Shown: positions 44,022 to 60,618, counted from the first letter of the stretch. The stretch: 64,000 nt of DNA from Nocardioides bruguierae (GCF_023656415.1 NZ_JAMOIL010000005.1:124001-188000), one strand, 5' to 3'. Translations and numbers: made by a program. Notes: generated by a model from the sequence alone, not told the origin.

Positions 44022-45679
44022 CGCGCACCTCCCGAACCGGCCAGGGCGGCGCGGACCTCGTCCACGACCAGCCAGGGGGCGCCGAGCACCTTGGTCACCT
44101 GGGGGCTGAACGCCGGGGACTCCGCGAGCACGGCGCGAGCGGGCCCCGCCGAGACCACCTCGCCCTCGGCCATCACGACCGCGTCATCGGCGACGAGGGC
44201 GGCGAACTCCACGTCGTGGGTGGCCACCAGCACCGCCCGGCCCTCGTCCGCGAGCGAGCGCAGGGCCGCGGCCAGCGCGCCCTTGGCGCGGTAGTCCAGG
44301 CCGCGGGTCGGCTCGTCGAGCAGGAGCACCGGCGGCCGCGGGACGAGCACCAGCACCAGGGCCAGCGCGAGTCGCTGCCCCTCGGACAGGTCGCGCGGGT
44401 GGGCCTCGTCGCGCACGCCGGGCGCGAGGGTGTCGAGCAGCGCCCGGGCCGTGCCGGGGGCCTCGGCCTCGCGGTCCGCGCTGGCCAGCTCCTCGGCCAC
44501 GGTCTCCAGGTACAGCAGGTCGCCGGCGTCCTGCGGGAGGAGGCCGACGAGGCCGCGGCGCGCGTCCGCGGGCAGGCGTGCGGGGTCGGTGCCGCCGCCG
44601 TGCTGGTCGGGGTCGGGCACGACCACGACGCTGCCGCCCGCGCGCTCGCGGGTGCCCTGGAGCGTCCACAGGAGCGTGGACTTGCCGGCGCCGTTGCGCC
44701 CCATGAGGGCGGTGACGCGGCCGGTGGGCAGGTCGAGGTCCAGCTCACGGACGGCGACGTGCCGCCCGCCCGGCCCGACGGTGACGGTGAGGTCGCGGGC
44801 GCCGAGGCCGCCGGGCGGGCGCTCGCGGACGGGGGTCGCGGGCGCGGGCAGGTCGGTGGTGAGGCCGCGGGCGCGGCGGCGGGCATCGCGGACCGAGAGC
44901 GGCAGCGGGCTCCAGCCGGCGGCCCGGCCGAGCTCGACCAGCGGGGGCGCCACGGGCGCGGTCGCGAGGAGGCCGGCCGGGGCGCCGACGTCCAGGTGCC
45001 CGTCGGTGCCGAGCAGGGCCAGGGTGTCGGCGAAGGGCACCACCCGCTCGAGCCGGTGCTCGGCGACGAGCACGCTGGTGCCGAGGTCGTGGACGAGGCG
45101 GGTGAGTGTCGAGAGCACCTCCTCGGCCGCGGTCGGGTCGAGGGCCGAGGTGGGCTCGTCGAGCACCAGGAGCCGCGGGTGCATCGTGAGCACGGCGCCG
45201 ACCGCGACCCGCTGCTGCTGGCCGCCGGAGAGCGTGCGCAGCGCCCGGGCGCGCAGGTCGGCGATGCCGAGCAGGTCGAGCGTCTCCTCGACCCGACGGC
45301 GCATGGTGCCGGGGGCGACCCCGAGCTGCTCCATGCCGTAGGCCAGCTCCTCCTCGACCGTGTCGGTGACGAAGCCCAGGGCCGGGTCCTGGCCGACGTA
45401 GCCGACCAGGTGGGCGCGCTCGCGCGGTGGCGCCTGCAGCACCGAGGCGCCGTCGAGCAGCACGTCGCCGGCCAGCACGCCGCCGGTGAAGCGGGGCACC
45501 TGCCCGGCGACGACCCCGAGGAGCGTGGACTTGCCGACGCCGGTGGGGCCGGCGAGCACGGTCAGCTCGCCCTCCTCCACGACGAGGTCGACGCCGCTGA
45601 GCACGCGGCGGGCCGGGGACTCGGCGGTGGCGGGGTGGCTGAAGGTGATCCCGCGCAGCTCCAGCAGCGGGGCGCTCAT
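44018..45679 (-). CDS. ECF transporter fused ATPase (EcfA-A')
   Basis: The 553-residue protein carries two ABC domains. The first has Walker A GPTGVGKST, signature LSGGQQQR and Walker B LLVLDEPTSALDP. The second has GRNGAGKST, LSEGQ and LLLDEPTRGLDY. A 60-residue linker joins them. It is the energy module of the operon. Starts and stops overlap the neighbours by four bases on both sides. Confidence 0.9.
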   Translation of the reverse strand: MSAPLLELRGITFSHPATAESPARRVLSGVDLVVEEGELTVLAGPTGVGKSTLLGVVAGQVPRFTGGVLAGDVLLDGASVLQAPPRERAHLVGYVGQDPALGFVTDTVEEELAYGMEQLGVAPGTMRRRVEETLDLLGIADLRARALRTLSGGQQQRVAVGAVLTMHPRLLVLDEPTSALDPTAAEEVLSTLTRLVHDLGTSVLVAEHRLERVVPFADTLALLGTDGHLDVGAPAGLLATAPVAPPLVELGRAAGWSPLPLSVRDARRRARGLTTDLPAPATPVRERPPGGLGARDLTVTVGPGGRHVAVRELDLDLPTGRVTALMGRNGAGKSTLLWTLQGTRERAGGSVVVVPDPDQHGGGTDPARLPADARRGLVGLLPQDAGDLLYLETVAEELASADREAEAPGTARALLDTLAPGVRDEAHPRDLSEGQRLALALVLVLVPRPPVLLLDEPTRGLDYRAKGALAAALRSLADEGRAVLVATHDVEFAALVADDAVVMAEGEVVSAGPARAVLAESPAFSPQVTKVLGAPWLVVDEVRAALAGSGGAR

Positions 45680-46926
45680 GCGTCGTCCCCCGTCACCGGC
45701 GGAGGCGGTGCGACGAGGCCGGTGAGCACGGCCACGACGCAGACCACCAGGGCGCCCGGCGCGAGGCCCGGCAGGGCGTCGGTGCCCGGGTAGGCGAGCG
45801 CGACCTGGTGGGTGGAGGTGTGCCAGGCCAGCACGCCGACGGCCAGGCCGCCGAGGGCGACGACGACCTCGGGCCAGCGCCAGCGGTCGGGGCGGTAGCG
45901 GGTGCGGGGCACGCGGGCGCCCGCCGCGCGCAGCCCCAGGACGGCGGCGAGCAGCCCGACCCCCAGCATGGGCAGGGCCAGCACCCGCGGGGCGGTCTGG
46001 TCGAGCACGGCGTAGACGCCGACGCAGACGCCGACCAGGCCGGTGAGCATGAGCGCCCCGGTGCGTCGCCGGGAGCGGGCGTCGGCGCCGGCGGTGCGGC
46101 CGTAGCCGCGGGCGTCCATGCTGGCCGCCATCGCCAGGGACCGCTCGAGCGCGTCCTCCAGCACCGGGACCAGGAGGCGTCGCAGGCCGCGCACCCGCCC
46201 GCTGGGGCCGGAGCGCAGCGACTGCGCGGCGCGCACCCGCTGCACGGACTCGGCCAACTGCGGCAGCACCGTGACCGCGACGACCAGGGCCGTGCCGACC
46301 TCGTAGAGCGCCGCGGGCACCGAGCGCAGGAGCCGCTTGGGGTTGGCCAGCGCGTTCGCGGCACCCACGGCGATGACGATGGCGGCCAGCCGGAGGCCGT
46401 CGTAGAGCCCGCTGAGCACGGTGGACGTGGTCACCGGGCCGAGCAGCGCGATGCCGGCGGCGAACCCGGGCAGCGGGATGCTCGGCAGGTCCAGCAGCAC
46501 CGGACCGGTGGCGTAGGCGCCGCCCAGCAGCACGCGGAAGGTGACCCGCAGGGCCACGATCGCGGCCCCCAGGGCGAGGTAGAACCGGAAGGAGCGCGAC
46601 CAGGGCTGGTCGCCGTGGCGTGCGGAGACGACGAGCGCCGCCGACCCGACGAGCAGCAGCAGCGCGAACGGGTTGGTGGTCAGCGAGGCCGCCGTGGCCA
46701 GGCCGAGGGCCCAGACCCACCACGCGACCGGGTGCAGGTCGCGCGGGAGCCGGGCCGCGCGGGCGCGCGCGAGGAGCCGTCGACCGGCACCGGTGCGGGC
46801 GCGGGCGGCCGCGCTCGTGGGTCCACCCGGCCCACCCTGGACCTCTCCCCCGGCCCGGCCCGTGGGCGCGGCGGGGACCGCGTCCGGGGTGCCGGGCGCG
46901 GAGGAGCGGTCCTGGGTGCTGGTCAC
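45676..46926 (-). CDS. ECF transporter T component (EcfT)
   Basis: The 416-residue membrane protein has a Pro/Gly/Arg-rich N-terminus, about eight hydrophobic segments and the coupling region AASMDARGYGRT with the Ala-Arg-Gly motif, preceded by SVQRVRAAQSLR. It is longer than usual because of extra C-terminal helices. It connects the fused ATPase to the S component. Confidence 0.88.
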   Translation of the reverse strand: MTSTQDRSSAPGTPDAVPAAPTGRAGGEVQGGPGGPTSAAARARTGAGRRLLARARAARLPRDLHPVAWWVWALGLATAASLTTNPFALLLLVGSAALVVSARHGDQPWSRSFRFYLALGAAIVALRVTFRVLLGGAYATGPVLLDLPSIPLPGFAAGIALLGPVTTSTVLSGLYDGLRLAAIVIAVGAANALANPKRLLRSVPAALYEVGTALVVAVTVLPQLAESVQRVRAAQSLRSGPSGRVRGLRRLLVPVLEDALERSLAMAASMDARGYGRTAGADARSRRRTGALMLTGLVGVCVGVYAVLDQTAPRVLALPMLGVGLLAAVLGLRAAGARVPRTRYRPDRWRWPEVVVALGGLAVGVLAWHTSTHQVALAYPGTDALPGLAPGALVVCVVAVLTGLVAPPPPVTGDDA

Positions 46927-47972
46927 CGGGGGTCGGGTCCCCCGTTCCCTGTGTTGCTGCTGCCCGTGGCGGTGCGGGCCCGGTGGCGGCGGGCGAGGGC
47001 GACGCCGCCCGCGCCGAGGAGCACCGCCAGCACGGCGGCGCCGGCGATCCCGGCGGGGATGCCGCCGTCGGTCTCGGACGCCGCCAGAGACGTGTCGTCG
47101 CTGACGGTGTCCCCGTCGTCGGTCGCCTCGGCGCTCGGGTCCGTGCTCGGCTCGGCGCTCGCGGACGCCTCCGCGCTCGCCGAGGCGGCCGCACGCGCGG
47201 CCTGGCGCCGCTCGGCCCGCCGGGCCTTCGCCCGGGCGTCGTCGGTGGCGGACGCGGTGGCGTCGTCGCCGGCCTCGGCGGACGGGTCCGTCGAGGGGTC
47301 GGCGCTCGCGTCGGCCGAGGCGCTGCTGGACGAGCCGGAGCCCGAGGAGCCGGAGCCGCCCGAGCCGCCGGAACCGCCCGAGCCGGAGCCCGAGCCACCC
47401 GAGCTGCCCTTGCCGGAGCTGCCGGAGGACCCGCTGCCCGAGCCGGAGCCCGAGCCGGAGCCCGACGTGGGCGACGCGGACGCGCCGTGCTGCGGGGCGC
47501 TGGTGGCCGGGGTGACGGTGCCGCTCTGGTCGTCCCAGGTGACGGCGACGGAGCCGCCCGCGGGCACCGTGAGCGACCAGGCGCCCTGCTGCGAGTAGGT
47601 CCAGCCGCCCTCGCCGTCGCTCCACCACAGGTTCCAGTACGCGCTGGCAGGCGGGGTGTTCACGCACGGGTCGTCGGCCGGGACGCCGTCGACCCGGCAG
47701 ATGAAGCCGGGCTGGCGCGTGGGCTGGGTGAGGCTGTGCCCGGCCGCGGTGAGCAGGGTGGCCGCGGTGTCCCCGCCGCCGTCCACGCACGCGGTCTGCA
47801 CGCCTCCGCCGAGGCCGTTGAACTCGACCACGACGCTGACCCCGCCGGCGTCCGCGCAGGTGGCGGCGCCGGCGGGCGCGGCGAGGGCGAGCGAGCCCAG
47901 GCAGGCCGAGGCCGCCGCGAGCACGAGGCCCGCGGCGGCCCGGGTGGCCCTGGTGGCCGTGCCGGTGGGCAC
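46923..47972 (-). CDS. Secreted, membrane-anchored DUF4430 protein (transcobalamin C-domain-like)
   Basis: The 349-residue protein has a signal peptide (cleavage about residue 37), one compact domain at about residues 40-155 with four cysteines (CADAGG, CVDGG, ICRVDG, PCVNTP) and Trp-rich AYWNLWWSDGEGGWTYSQ, then a long Gly/Ser and Ala/Ser/Asp linker with a charged helix, a C-terminal membrane helix and a short basic tail. DUF4430 is the family that includes the C-terminal beta-domain of animal transcobalamin and intrinsic factor. The inferred role is half of an extracellular cobalamin-binding device. It overlaps EcfT by four bases. Confidence 0.82.
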   Translation of the reverse strand: MPTGTATRATRAAAGLVLAAASACLGSLALAAPAGAATCADAGGVSVVVEFNGLGGGVQTACVDGGGDTAATLLTAAGHSLTQPTRQPGFICRVDGVPADDPCVNTPPASAYWNLWWSDGEGGWTYSQQGAWSLTVPAGGSVAVTWDDQSGTVTPATSAPQHGASASPTSGSGSGSGSGSGSSGSSGKGSSGGSGSGSGGSGGSGGSGSSGSGSSSSASADASADPSTDPSAEAGDDATASATDDARAKARRAERRQAARAAASASAEASASAEPSTDPSAEATDDGDTVSDDTSLAASETDGGIPAGIAGAAVLAVLLGAGGVALARRHRARTATGSSNTGNGGPDPR

Positions 47973-47980
47973 GATCAGCC

Positions 47981-49114
47981 CTAGCAACCGGCGATCGTCA
48001 GGCTCGCCAGCGCCGGGGCGGCGTCGGCGGTGGCCTTCTGCCACTGGTAGGCACCGGTGTCGCTGATGCCGTCCGACTCGCCGGTGCGGCGGGTCTTCGG
48101 GTCGTAGGCGATGGCGCCGTTCTGGCCGGCGAGCGCGTCGCCGCTGCGGGCGCCGAGCACCTGGGAGCGGGTGATCCACTGGGCCGCGTCCTGGGCCCGG
48201 GTGCAGGCACCGAGGGCGGTCAGGGCCCGGGCGGCCAGGCCGGTGGAGTCGGTGTTGGACGACTCCGTGCTGGAGCCACCGCCGTAGGAGCCGTTGCGCT
48301 TCTGGCCGGAGCGCAGCCACGACAGGGCGTCGGCCAGCGCGGCGTCGACCTTGCGGACGAGCACCGGGGAGCCGGAGGAGGCGATGGCCGTGAGCGACAG
48401 GACGGCCTGGGCGGTGCTGTCGGTGTCGGCACCGGAGTCGCCGGCACCGCTCTTGCAGCCCTGGCGCTTGGCCGAGGCGTCGTTGAAGTTCAGCCGGAAG
48501 TACCCCTCGTCGCACTGCTGGCGCAGCAGGAACCGGGTGGCCGCGGCGGCCTTCTTGCGCGAGCCGTCCTCCGCGAGCGCCTGTGCGGCGAACGCCTGGC
48601 CGAAGACGTTGGCGGTGTCGGCGTAGCCGGTGTCGTCCTGGACGCGGCCGACGATGCCGTCGTCGGTGCTGAGCATGGCCTTGAGGTTGACGATCAGGTC
48701 GTCCTGCGCGTTCGCCGGGCTGAGGCCGGCGTCCTGGAGGAAGGCGGCCGCCTTGGCGGTCGCGGAGGCGTAGCCGAGGACCTCGCCGTCGGCGTAGGTG
48801 TAGCCACGCACGCCCTCGCTGACGGCCTGGGCCACCGCGTCCACCGTGTCCGCACCGGCGCCCAGCTCGAGGAGGGCGGTCGCGACGTCGATGGAGACGC
48901 CGTAGTCGGAGTAGGAGTAGGTCGAGCCGTCGTAGTCGTAGAAGACCTCGACGAGGCCGTTCTCCGCCGGCTGCTTGGCCAGCCACTGGGCGGCCTTGGT
49001 CTCGCGCTTCTGGGCGGTGACGGCGCCGGCCGGGGCGACCGTGCCCAGGGCCAGGGCTCCGGTGGTCAGCGCGACGGTGGCGAGCGCCGCGACGCGGCGC
49101 AGAGGGGTCTTCAC
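47981..49114 (-). CDS. Secreted alpha/alpha-barrel (squalene-cyclase-like) protein
   Basis: The 377-residue precursor starts with a clear signal peptide (about residues 1-31, ending APAGAV). The mature part consists of helical-hairpin repeats (KAAQWLAKQ, YGVSIDVATALLELGAG, TANVFGQAFAAQALAEDG, DSTAQAVLSLTAIAS, NTDSTGLAARALTALGAC) of the prenyltransferase/squalene-oxidase repeat type, the fold of the transcobalamin alpha-domain. It lacks cyclase catalytic motifs. GTG 49114 is chosen because it follows GGGAAGGAACACCA; an upstream GTG (49135) lies within the regulatory hairpin. First gene of the riboswitch operon. Confidence 0.82.
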   Translation of the reverse strand: MKTPLRRVAALATVALTTGALALGTVAPAGAVTAQKRETKAAQWLAKQPAENGLVEVFYDYDGSTYSYSDYGVSIDVATALLELGAGADTVDAVAQAVSEGVRGYTYADGEVLGYASATAKAAAFLQDAGLSPANAQDDLIVNLKAMLSTDDGIVGRVQDDTGYADTANVFGQAFAAQALAEDGSRKKAAAATRFLLRQQCDEGYFRLNFNDASAKRQGCKSGAGDSGADTDSTAQAVLSLTAIASSGSPVLVRKVDAALADALSWLRSGQKRNGSYGGGSSTESSNTDSTGLAARALTALGACTRAQDAAQWITRSQVLGARSGDALAGQNGAIAYDPKTRRTGESDGISDTGAYQWQKATADAAPALASLTIAGC

Positions 49115-49121
49115 TGGTGTT

Positions 49122-49145
49122 CCTTCCCGCTGCACAGCGAGAAGG
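49122..49145 (-). promoter_or_regulatory. Shine-Dalgarno-sequestering hairpin of the riboswitch
   Basis: CCTTC-T-CGCTG pairs with CAGCG-G-GAAGG around a 2-base TG loop, burying the GGAAGG Shine-Dalgarno of the first operon gene. It is the likely translational expression platform. Confidence 0.75.
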
Positions 49146-49204
49146 CGCTGCCGGACCCGGTGCCCGGCGTGCCCACTCGCTGCTTTCCTCGACAGCGTGT
49201 GATC

Positions 49205-49340
49205 AGGACGGCCCGGGTGCAGGTGTTCCGGCTCGCCCGCGCCGCCACGCCCCAGGGGCAGCGAGCACGGGCCTACGGTTGCGGGTCAGCGCCGGACTTT
49301 CCACCGGCTTCCCCCGCGCACGGGCATGTCTGGAGTTGGT
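49205..49340 (-). promoter_or_regulatory. Cobalamin (B12) riboswitch
   Basis: The minus strand shows the conserved core GGGAAGCCGGTGGAAAGTCC directly followed by GGCGCTGACCCGCAACCGT (about 49274-49312), then variable hairpins, then the B12-box-like GCCGGAACACCTGC (about 49219-49232). A TAGGGT -10 box at 49347-49352 would start the RNA near 49340. It controls the five-gene ECF operon. The stretch 49115-49433 otherwise holds only the expression platform and the gatB terminator. Confidence 0.92.
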
Positions 49341-49359
49341 GGGCTCACCCTACGACGAA

Positions 49360-49399
49360 CGGCCCCGCTCACCTACCCGGAGGATGGTGAGCGGGGCCG
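49360..49399 (-). terminator. gatB terminator
   Basis: A perfect 14-bp inverted repeat (49360-49373 with 49386-49399) with a 12-base loop follows the gatB stop on the minus strand, immediately upstream of the riboswitch promoter. Confidence 0.75.
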
Positions 49400-49433
49400 C
49401 TCCTTCTGGTCTTGACCCGCGCGTGGCGGTGGG

Positions 49434-50933
49434 TCAGGTGAGCTTGGCCAGGATCAGCTCGCGGACCTTGCCCGCGTCGGCCTGCCCGCGCATCTCCTTC
49501 ATCACCGCACCGATGAGGGCGCCGGCCGCGGCGACCTTGCCGTCACGGATCTTGTCGGCGACGTCCGGGTTGGCCTCGATCGCCTTGTCGACGGCCGCCG
49601 AGAGCGCACCGTCGTCGGAGACGATGCCGAGGCCGCGGGCGGCGATGATCTCGTCGGGCGTGCCCTCGCCCGCGAGCAGGCCGTCGAAGACCTGGCGCGC
49701 GAGCTTGTCGTTCAGGGTGCCGGCGTCCACGAGCTTCTGGACGGCGGCGACGTCGGCGGGGCTGACGCCGAGCTCGGCGATCTCCGCGCCGGTGTCGTTG
49801 GCCCTGCGCGCCATCTCGCCGAGCCACCACTTGCGGGCGGCCTGCGGTGCCGCACCCAGCGCGATGGTCTCCTCGACCAGGCCGAGCGCGCCGGCACCGA
49901 CGGTGTCGCGCATCTCCAGGTCGGAGAAGCCCCACTCGGCCTGCAGGCGGGCCCGCTTGGCGGTCGGGTTCTCGGGCAGGGTGCCGCGCAGCTCCTCGAC
50001 CCACTCCCGGCTCGGCGCGACCGGCACGAGGTCGGGCTCGGGGAAGTAGCGGTAGTCCTCCGCGTCCGACTTCTCGCGCCCGGACGTGGTGATGCCCGAG
50101 TCCTCGTGGAAGTGGCGCGTCTCCTGCAGGATGCTGCCGCCCGCGTCGAGGACGCCGGCGTGCCGGCTCATCTCGAAGCGGACCGCGCGCTCGACCGAGC
50201 GGAACGAGTTCACGTTCTTCGTCTCGGTGCGGGTGCCGAGCTTCTCGGTGCCGATCGGGGCGAGCGAGAGGTTCACGTCGGCGCGCAGGTTGCCCTGGTC
50301 CATCCGGGCCTCGGAGACGCCCAGGGCCACGATCAGCTCGCGCAGCTGCTGCACGTAGGCGCGGGCGACCTCGGGGGCCTTGGCGCCGGCGCCGGTGATC
50401 GGCTTGGTGACGATCTCGATCAGGGGGATGCCGGCGCGGTTGTAGTCGACGAGCGAGTAGTCGGCGCCCTGGATGCGGCCGGTGACGCCGACGTGGGTCG
50501 ACTTGCCGGTGTCCTCCTCCATGTGGGCGCGCTCGATGCCGACGCGGAAGGTCTCGCCGTCCACGTCGACGTCCATGTACCCCTCGAACGCGATCGGCTC
50601 GTCGTACTGGGAGGTCTGGAAGTTCTTCGGCATGTCCGGGTAGAAGTAGTTCTTCCGGGCGAAACGGCACCACTCGGCGATCTCGCAGTTCAGCGCGAGG
50701 CCGATGCGGATCGCGGCCTCGACGCCGCCCTTGTTGACCGCCGGCATGGAGCCGGGCAGTCCGAGGCAGGTCGGGCAGACCTGGGTGTTCGGCTCGCCGC
50801 CGAACGCGGTGGAGCAGCCGCAGAACATCTTGGTGGCCGTCGACAGCTCGACGTGCACCTCGAGGCCCAGCGCGGGCTCGTAGCGGGTGAGGACCTCGTC
50901 GAAGTCGACGAGCGTCTCGGTGGTGGCGCTCAT
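49434..50933 (-). CDS. gatB: Asp-tRNA(Asn)/Glu-tRNA(Gln) amidotransferase subunit B
   Basis: GatB activates the mischarged tRNA and receives ammonia from GatA. The 499-residue protein has [14 protein letters not shown], the zinc-type cysteines CGCSTAF and [24 protein letters not shown] and a C-terminal YqeY-like tRNA-binding domain. Its ATG overlaps the gatA stop by four bases. Confidence 0.96.
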   Translation of the reverse strand: MSATTETLVDFDEVLTRYEPALGLEVHVELSTATKMFCGCSTAFGGEPNTQVCPTCLGLPGSMPAVNKGGVEAAIRIGLALNCEIAEWCRFARKNYFYPDMPKNFQTSQYDEPIAFEGYMDVDVDGETFRVGIERAHMEEDTGKSTHVGVTGRIQGADYSLVDYNRAGIPLIEIVTKPITGAGAKAPEVARAYVQQLRELIVALGVSEARMDQGNLRADVNLSLAPIGTEKLGTRTETKNVNSFRSVERAVRFEMSRHAGVLDAGGSILQETRHFHEDSGITTSGREKSDAEDYRYFPEPDLVPVAPSREWVEELRGTLPENPTAKRARLQAEWGFSDLEMRDTVGAGALGLVEETIALGAAPQAARKWWLGEMARRANDTGAEIAELGVSPADVAAVQKLVDAGTLNDKLARQVFDGLLAGEGTPDEIIAARGLGIVSDDGALSAAVDKAIEANPDVADKIRDGKVAAAGALIGAVMKEMRGQADAGKVRELILAKLT

Positions 50934-52486
50934 CGGAGGGCCCCTTCCGTGCTCGTGAGGGTCGCGACCTCGGGGGCCTGGTCCAGCAGCGGGCCGCCCC
51001 ACTCCTTCTCCAGCGCGGCCTCGAGGGCGGCGCCGACGCGGTAGAGCCGGTCGTCGGCCAGCTGCGGGGCGAGGATCTGGAAGCCGACGGGCAGCCCGTC
51101 CTCCTCCGCCAGGCCGGCGGGCAGCGACATGCCGGGCACGCCCGCGAGGTTCGCCGGGATGGTGGCGAGGTCGTTGAGGTACATCGCCAGCGGGTCGTCG
51201 AGCTTCTCGCCGAGCTTGAACGCGGTGGTCGGCGCGGTGGGGCTGACCAGGACGTCCACGGACTCGAACGCCGCGTCGAAGTCGCGCTGGATGAGCGTGC
51301 GCACCTTCTGCGCGGTGCCGTAGTAGGCGTCGTAGTAGCCCGAGCTCAGCGCGTAGGTGCCGAGGATGATGCGGCGCTTGACCTCGTCGCCGAAGCCGGC
51401 GTCGCGGGTGGCGCGCATGACGGCCTCGGCCGACGGGGAGTCGTTGCTCTCCGGCATCACGCGGATGCCGTAGCGCATGGCGTCGAAGCGGGCCAGGTTC
51501 GAGGACGCCTCGCACGGCATGACCAGGTAGTAGGCCGCCAGGGCGTGGACGAAGCTCGGGCAGGAGACCTCGACGACCTCGGCGCCGGCGGCGACCAGCT
51601 TGTCGAGGGCCTCGGTGAAGCGGGCGCGGACGCCGGCCTGGTAGCCGTCGCCGCCCAGCTCGGTGATGACGCCGACCTTGAGGCCCGTCAGGTCGCCGGT
51701 CGCGCCCTGCTGGGCCGCCTCGACGAGGGAGGGCAGCGGCTCGACCACGGAGGTGGAGTCGAGCGGGTCGTGGCCGCCGATCAGCTCCTGGAGCAGGGCG
51801 GAGTCCATGACCGTGCGGGTCACGGGGCCGACCTGGTCGAGGCTGTTGGCCATCGCCACGAGGCCGTAGCGCGAGACCGCGCCGTAGGTGGGCTTCACGC
51901 CGACGGTGCCGGTGACGGCGCCGGGCTGGCGGATCGAGCCACCGGTGTCGGTGCCCAGCGCCAGCGGGGCCTGGAACGCGGCCACGGCCGCGGCCGAGCC
52001 GCCGCCGGAGCCGCCCGGGATGCGGGTGGTGTCCCACGGGTTGCGGGTGGGGCCGTAGGCGGAGTGCTCGGTGGAGGAGCCCATCGCGAACTCGTCCATG
52101 TTGGTCTTGCCGAGGATCGGCAGGCCGGCGGCCTTGAGGCGGGCCACGACGGTCGCGTCGTACGGCGGCACCCAGCCCTCGAGCATCTTCGAGCCGCAGG
52201 TGGTGGGCAGGCCGGTGGTGGCCAGCACGTCCTTCACCGCGACGGGCACGCCGTCGAGCGGGCTCAGCGGGGCGCCGGCGGCGCGGCGGGCGTCGGAGGC
52301 CTCGGCCTGGGCGAGCGCGCCCTCGGCGTCGACGTGCAGGAACGCGTGGATGCCGCCCTCGGCGTCGCCGTCGGTGGCGGCGATCCGCTCGAGCGCGGCG
52401 CGGGTGAGGGCGACCGAGGTGGTCTCGCCGGAGGCCAGGGCGTCGGCCATCTGCGCGGCGGTGGCGCGGGTCGGGTCGATGCTCAT
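50930..52486 (-). CDS. gatA: Asp-tRNA(Asn)/Glu-tRNA(Gln) amidotransferase subunit A
   Basis: GatA is the glutaminase subunit. The 518-residue amidase-signature protein shows the Lys of VAVKDVL, the cis-Ser in [15 protein letters not shown] and the nucleophile in [12 protein letters not shown], with the GatA-specific [20 protein letters not shown]. It is coupled to gatC and gatB by ATGA overlaps. Confidence 0.96.
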   Translation of the reverse strand: MSIDPTRATAAQMADALASGETTSVALTRAALERIAATDGDAEGGIHAFLHVDAEGALAQAEASDARRAAGAPLSPLDGVPVAVKDVLATTGLPTTCGSKMLEGWVPPYDATVVARLKAAGLPILGKTNMDEFAMGSSTEHSAYGPTRNPWDTTRIPGGSGGGSAAAVAAFQAPLALGTDTGGSIRQPGAVTGTVGVKPTYGAVSRYGLVAMANSLDQVGPVTRTVMDSALLQELIGGHDPLDSTSVVEPLPSLVEAAQQGATGDLTGLKVGVITELGGDGYQAGVRARFTEALDKLVAAGAEVVEVSCPSFVHALAAYYLVMPCEASSNLARFDAMRYGIRVMPESNDSPSAEAVMRATRDAGFGDEVKRRIILGTYALSSGYYDAYYGTAQKVRTLIQRDFDAAFESVDVLVSPTAPTTAFKLGEKLDDPLAMYLNDLATIPANLAGVPGMSLPAGLAEEDGLPVGFQILAPQLADDRLYRVGAALEAALEKEWGGPLLDQAPEVATLTSTEGALR

Positions 52487-52782
52487 GCCTCCTCCTCCAG
52501 GATGCGCGGGACGGCGAAGCGCTGCTCCTCCACCTCGGGGGCACCGGAGAGCGCCTGCTCCGCGGTGAGGCCGGGGGTGACGACGTCCTCGCGGAAGACG
52601 TTGGTCAGGGGCAGCGGGTGCGAGGTGGCGGGGACGTCGTCCCCGACCACGCCGGTGATCGAGGCGACCGCGTCGAGGATCACCGAGAGCTGCGGGGCCA
52701 TGTGGTCCAGCTCGGCGTCCGACAGGTCGATCCTCGACAGCGCGGCCAGGTGGGCCACCTCGTCGCGGGTGATGTCAGGCAT
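52483..52782 (-). CDS. gatC: Asp-tRNA(Asn)/Glu-tRNA(Gln) amidotransferase subunit C
   Basis: GatC stabilises the GatA-GatB complex. The 99-residue protein has the family core [19 protein letters not shown] and a C-terminal [14 protein letters not shown] 52782 lies seven bases after TAGGAT (52790-52795), so the operon is probably leaderless. An ATG nine bases upstream would fall between the -10 box and this start. Confidence 0.93.
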   Translation of the reverse strand: MPDITRDEVAHLAALSRIDLSDAELDHMAPQLSVILDAVASITGVVGDDVPATSHPLPLTNVFREDVVTPGLTAEQALSGAPEVEEQRFAVPRILEEEA

Positions 52783-52949
52783 GGGCCCCATCCTAGGAGC
52801 GACCGCCCGCGGCGGTGCCCGGTGGTCCCGCGCGTCCCGGATAACGTGGTTGACAGTTCAACTGGATGGGCCGTGAAGCCCACCGATCCCCCCGAGCGTC
52901 CGCGCCCCGCCCGACCCTGTGCCGGGCGGACTCCCCTGCGCGGACCCGC

Positions 52950-52974
52950 GGCCCCGGGACCTTCTCCCGGGGCC
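52950..52974. terminator. Perfect 10-bp hairpin in the gatC upstream region
   Basis: GGCCCCGGGA and TCCCGGGGCC pair around a 5-base loop in an otherwise gene-free 286-bp gap. It also lies 95 bases before the next plus-strand gene. Its role is unclear. Confidence 0.4.
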
Positions 52975-53068
52975 GTCCTCGGCCCTGGACGCCCTCTCCT
53001 CGTCACCGGCGAGGTCGTTCTCGTCGCATCCGGAGCAACATCAGCGCGCGTCCACCTACCCTGACGTC

Positions 53069-53671
53069 GTGCCGACGACCATCGAGACCTCCCCGCCCGC
53101 AGGCGACGCCCCCTCGGCACCACGTTCGCGCAGGCGCAGGCGCGCGGCCGCTCTCCTGCTGGTCATCGCCCTCGGCCTGGCGGCGGTCGGCGGAGTGCAG
53201 GGCTGGCGGTGGTGGACGCACCCGACGGTGCTGGGGGAAGCCGAAGGGTTCGGCTGGTTCGTCGCGGACCCACTGGCCGTGGCCGACGCCTCGCTCTACT
53301 ACCTCGTGGCGTGGCCGTTGGGGGACGACGCGGCGACGACGATCACGATCGAGGACGCCGCCCCGGTGCTGACCACCGACGGGACCCGCGCCGACATCTC
53401 TGTGGTGGTCTGCCGCGGCGCCGACGAGGAGCCCATGGGTGTGGGGCCGAGCCTCGCCGGGTGGTGTGAGGCGACCGAGCCGGCCGTCGGCGCGACGTTC
53501 ACCTGGGGCGGCGGGGCCGACGAGGCGCTCTACGTCCTCGTCACGGCCCAGCAGCCGGGCCGTACCCGACTGACCGCGGTCGACCTCACGTACTCCTACG
53601 AGGTCGGCCCGTTCACCCGCCGCGGCACGGAGCGGCTGGAGGAGCAGGTCTTCGTCCTGCGGGCCCGCTGA
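53069..53671 (+). CDS. Hypothetical single-pass membrane/secreted protein
   Basis: The 200-residue protein has a basic N-terminus (RSRRRRR), one membrane helix at about residues 25-45 and an extracellular beta-rich domain with two cysteines. The segments GFGWFVADPLAVADASLYYLV and FTWGGGADEALYVLVTA are notable. I do not recognise the family. The GTG lies six bases after TACCCT (53057-53062). It converges on ligA with a 13-base gap. Confidence 0.65.
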   Translation: MPTTIETSPPAGDAPSAPRSRRRRRAAALLLVIALGLAAVGGVQGWRWWTHPTVLGEAEGFGWFVADPLAVADASLYYLVAWPLGDDAATTITIEDAAPVLTTDGTRADISVVVCRGADEEPMGVGPSLAGWCEATEPAVGATFTWGGGADEALYVLVTAQQPGRTRLTAVDLTYSYEVGPFTRRGTERLEEQVFVLRAR

Positions 53672-53684
53672 TCCTCCCCGCGGG

Positions 53685-60614
<6,930 letters not shown>

Positions 60615-60618
<4 letters not shown>

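Noticed and set aside
47981..49114. Helical-repeat protein as a terpene cyclase
   Set aside because: It has a signal peptide, lacks cyclase catalytic aspartate motifs, and lies behind a B12 riboswitch.
52866..53064. Possible small Pro/Arg-rich ORF upstream of 53069
   Set aside because: Low-complexity translation, no convincing ribosome binding site, and a perfect hairpin lies inside it; probably non-coding.
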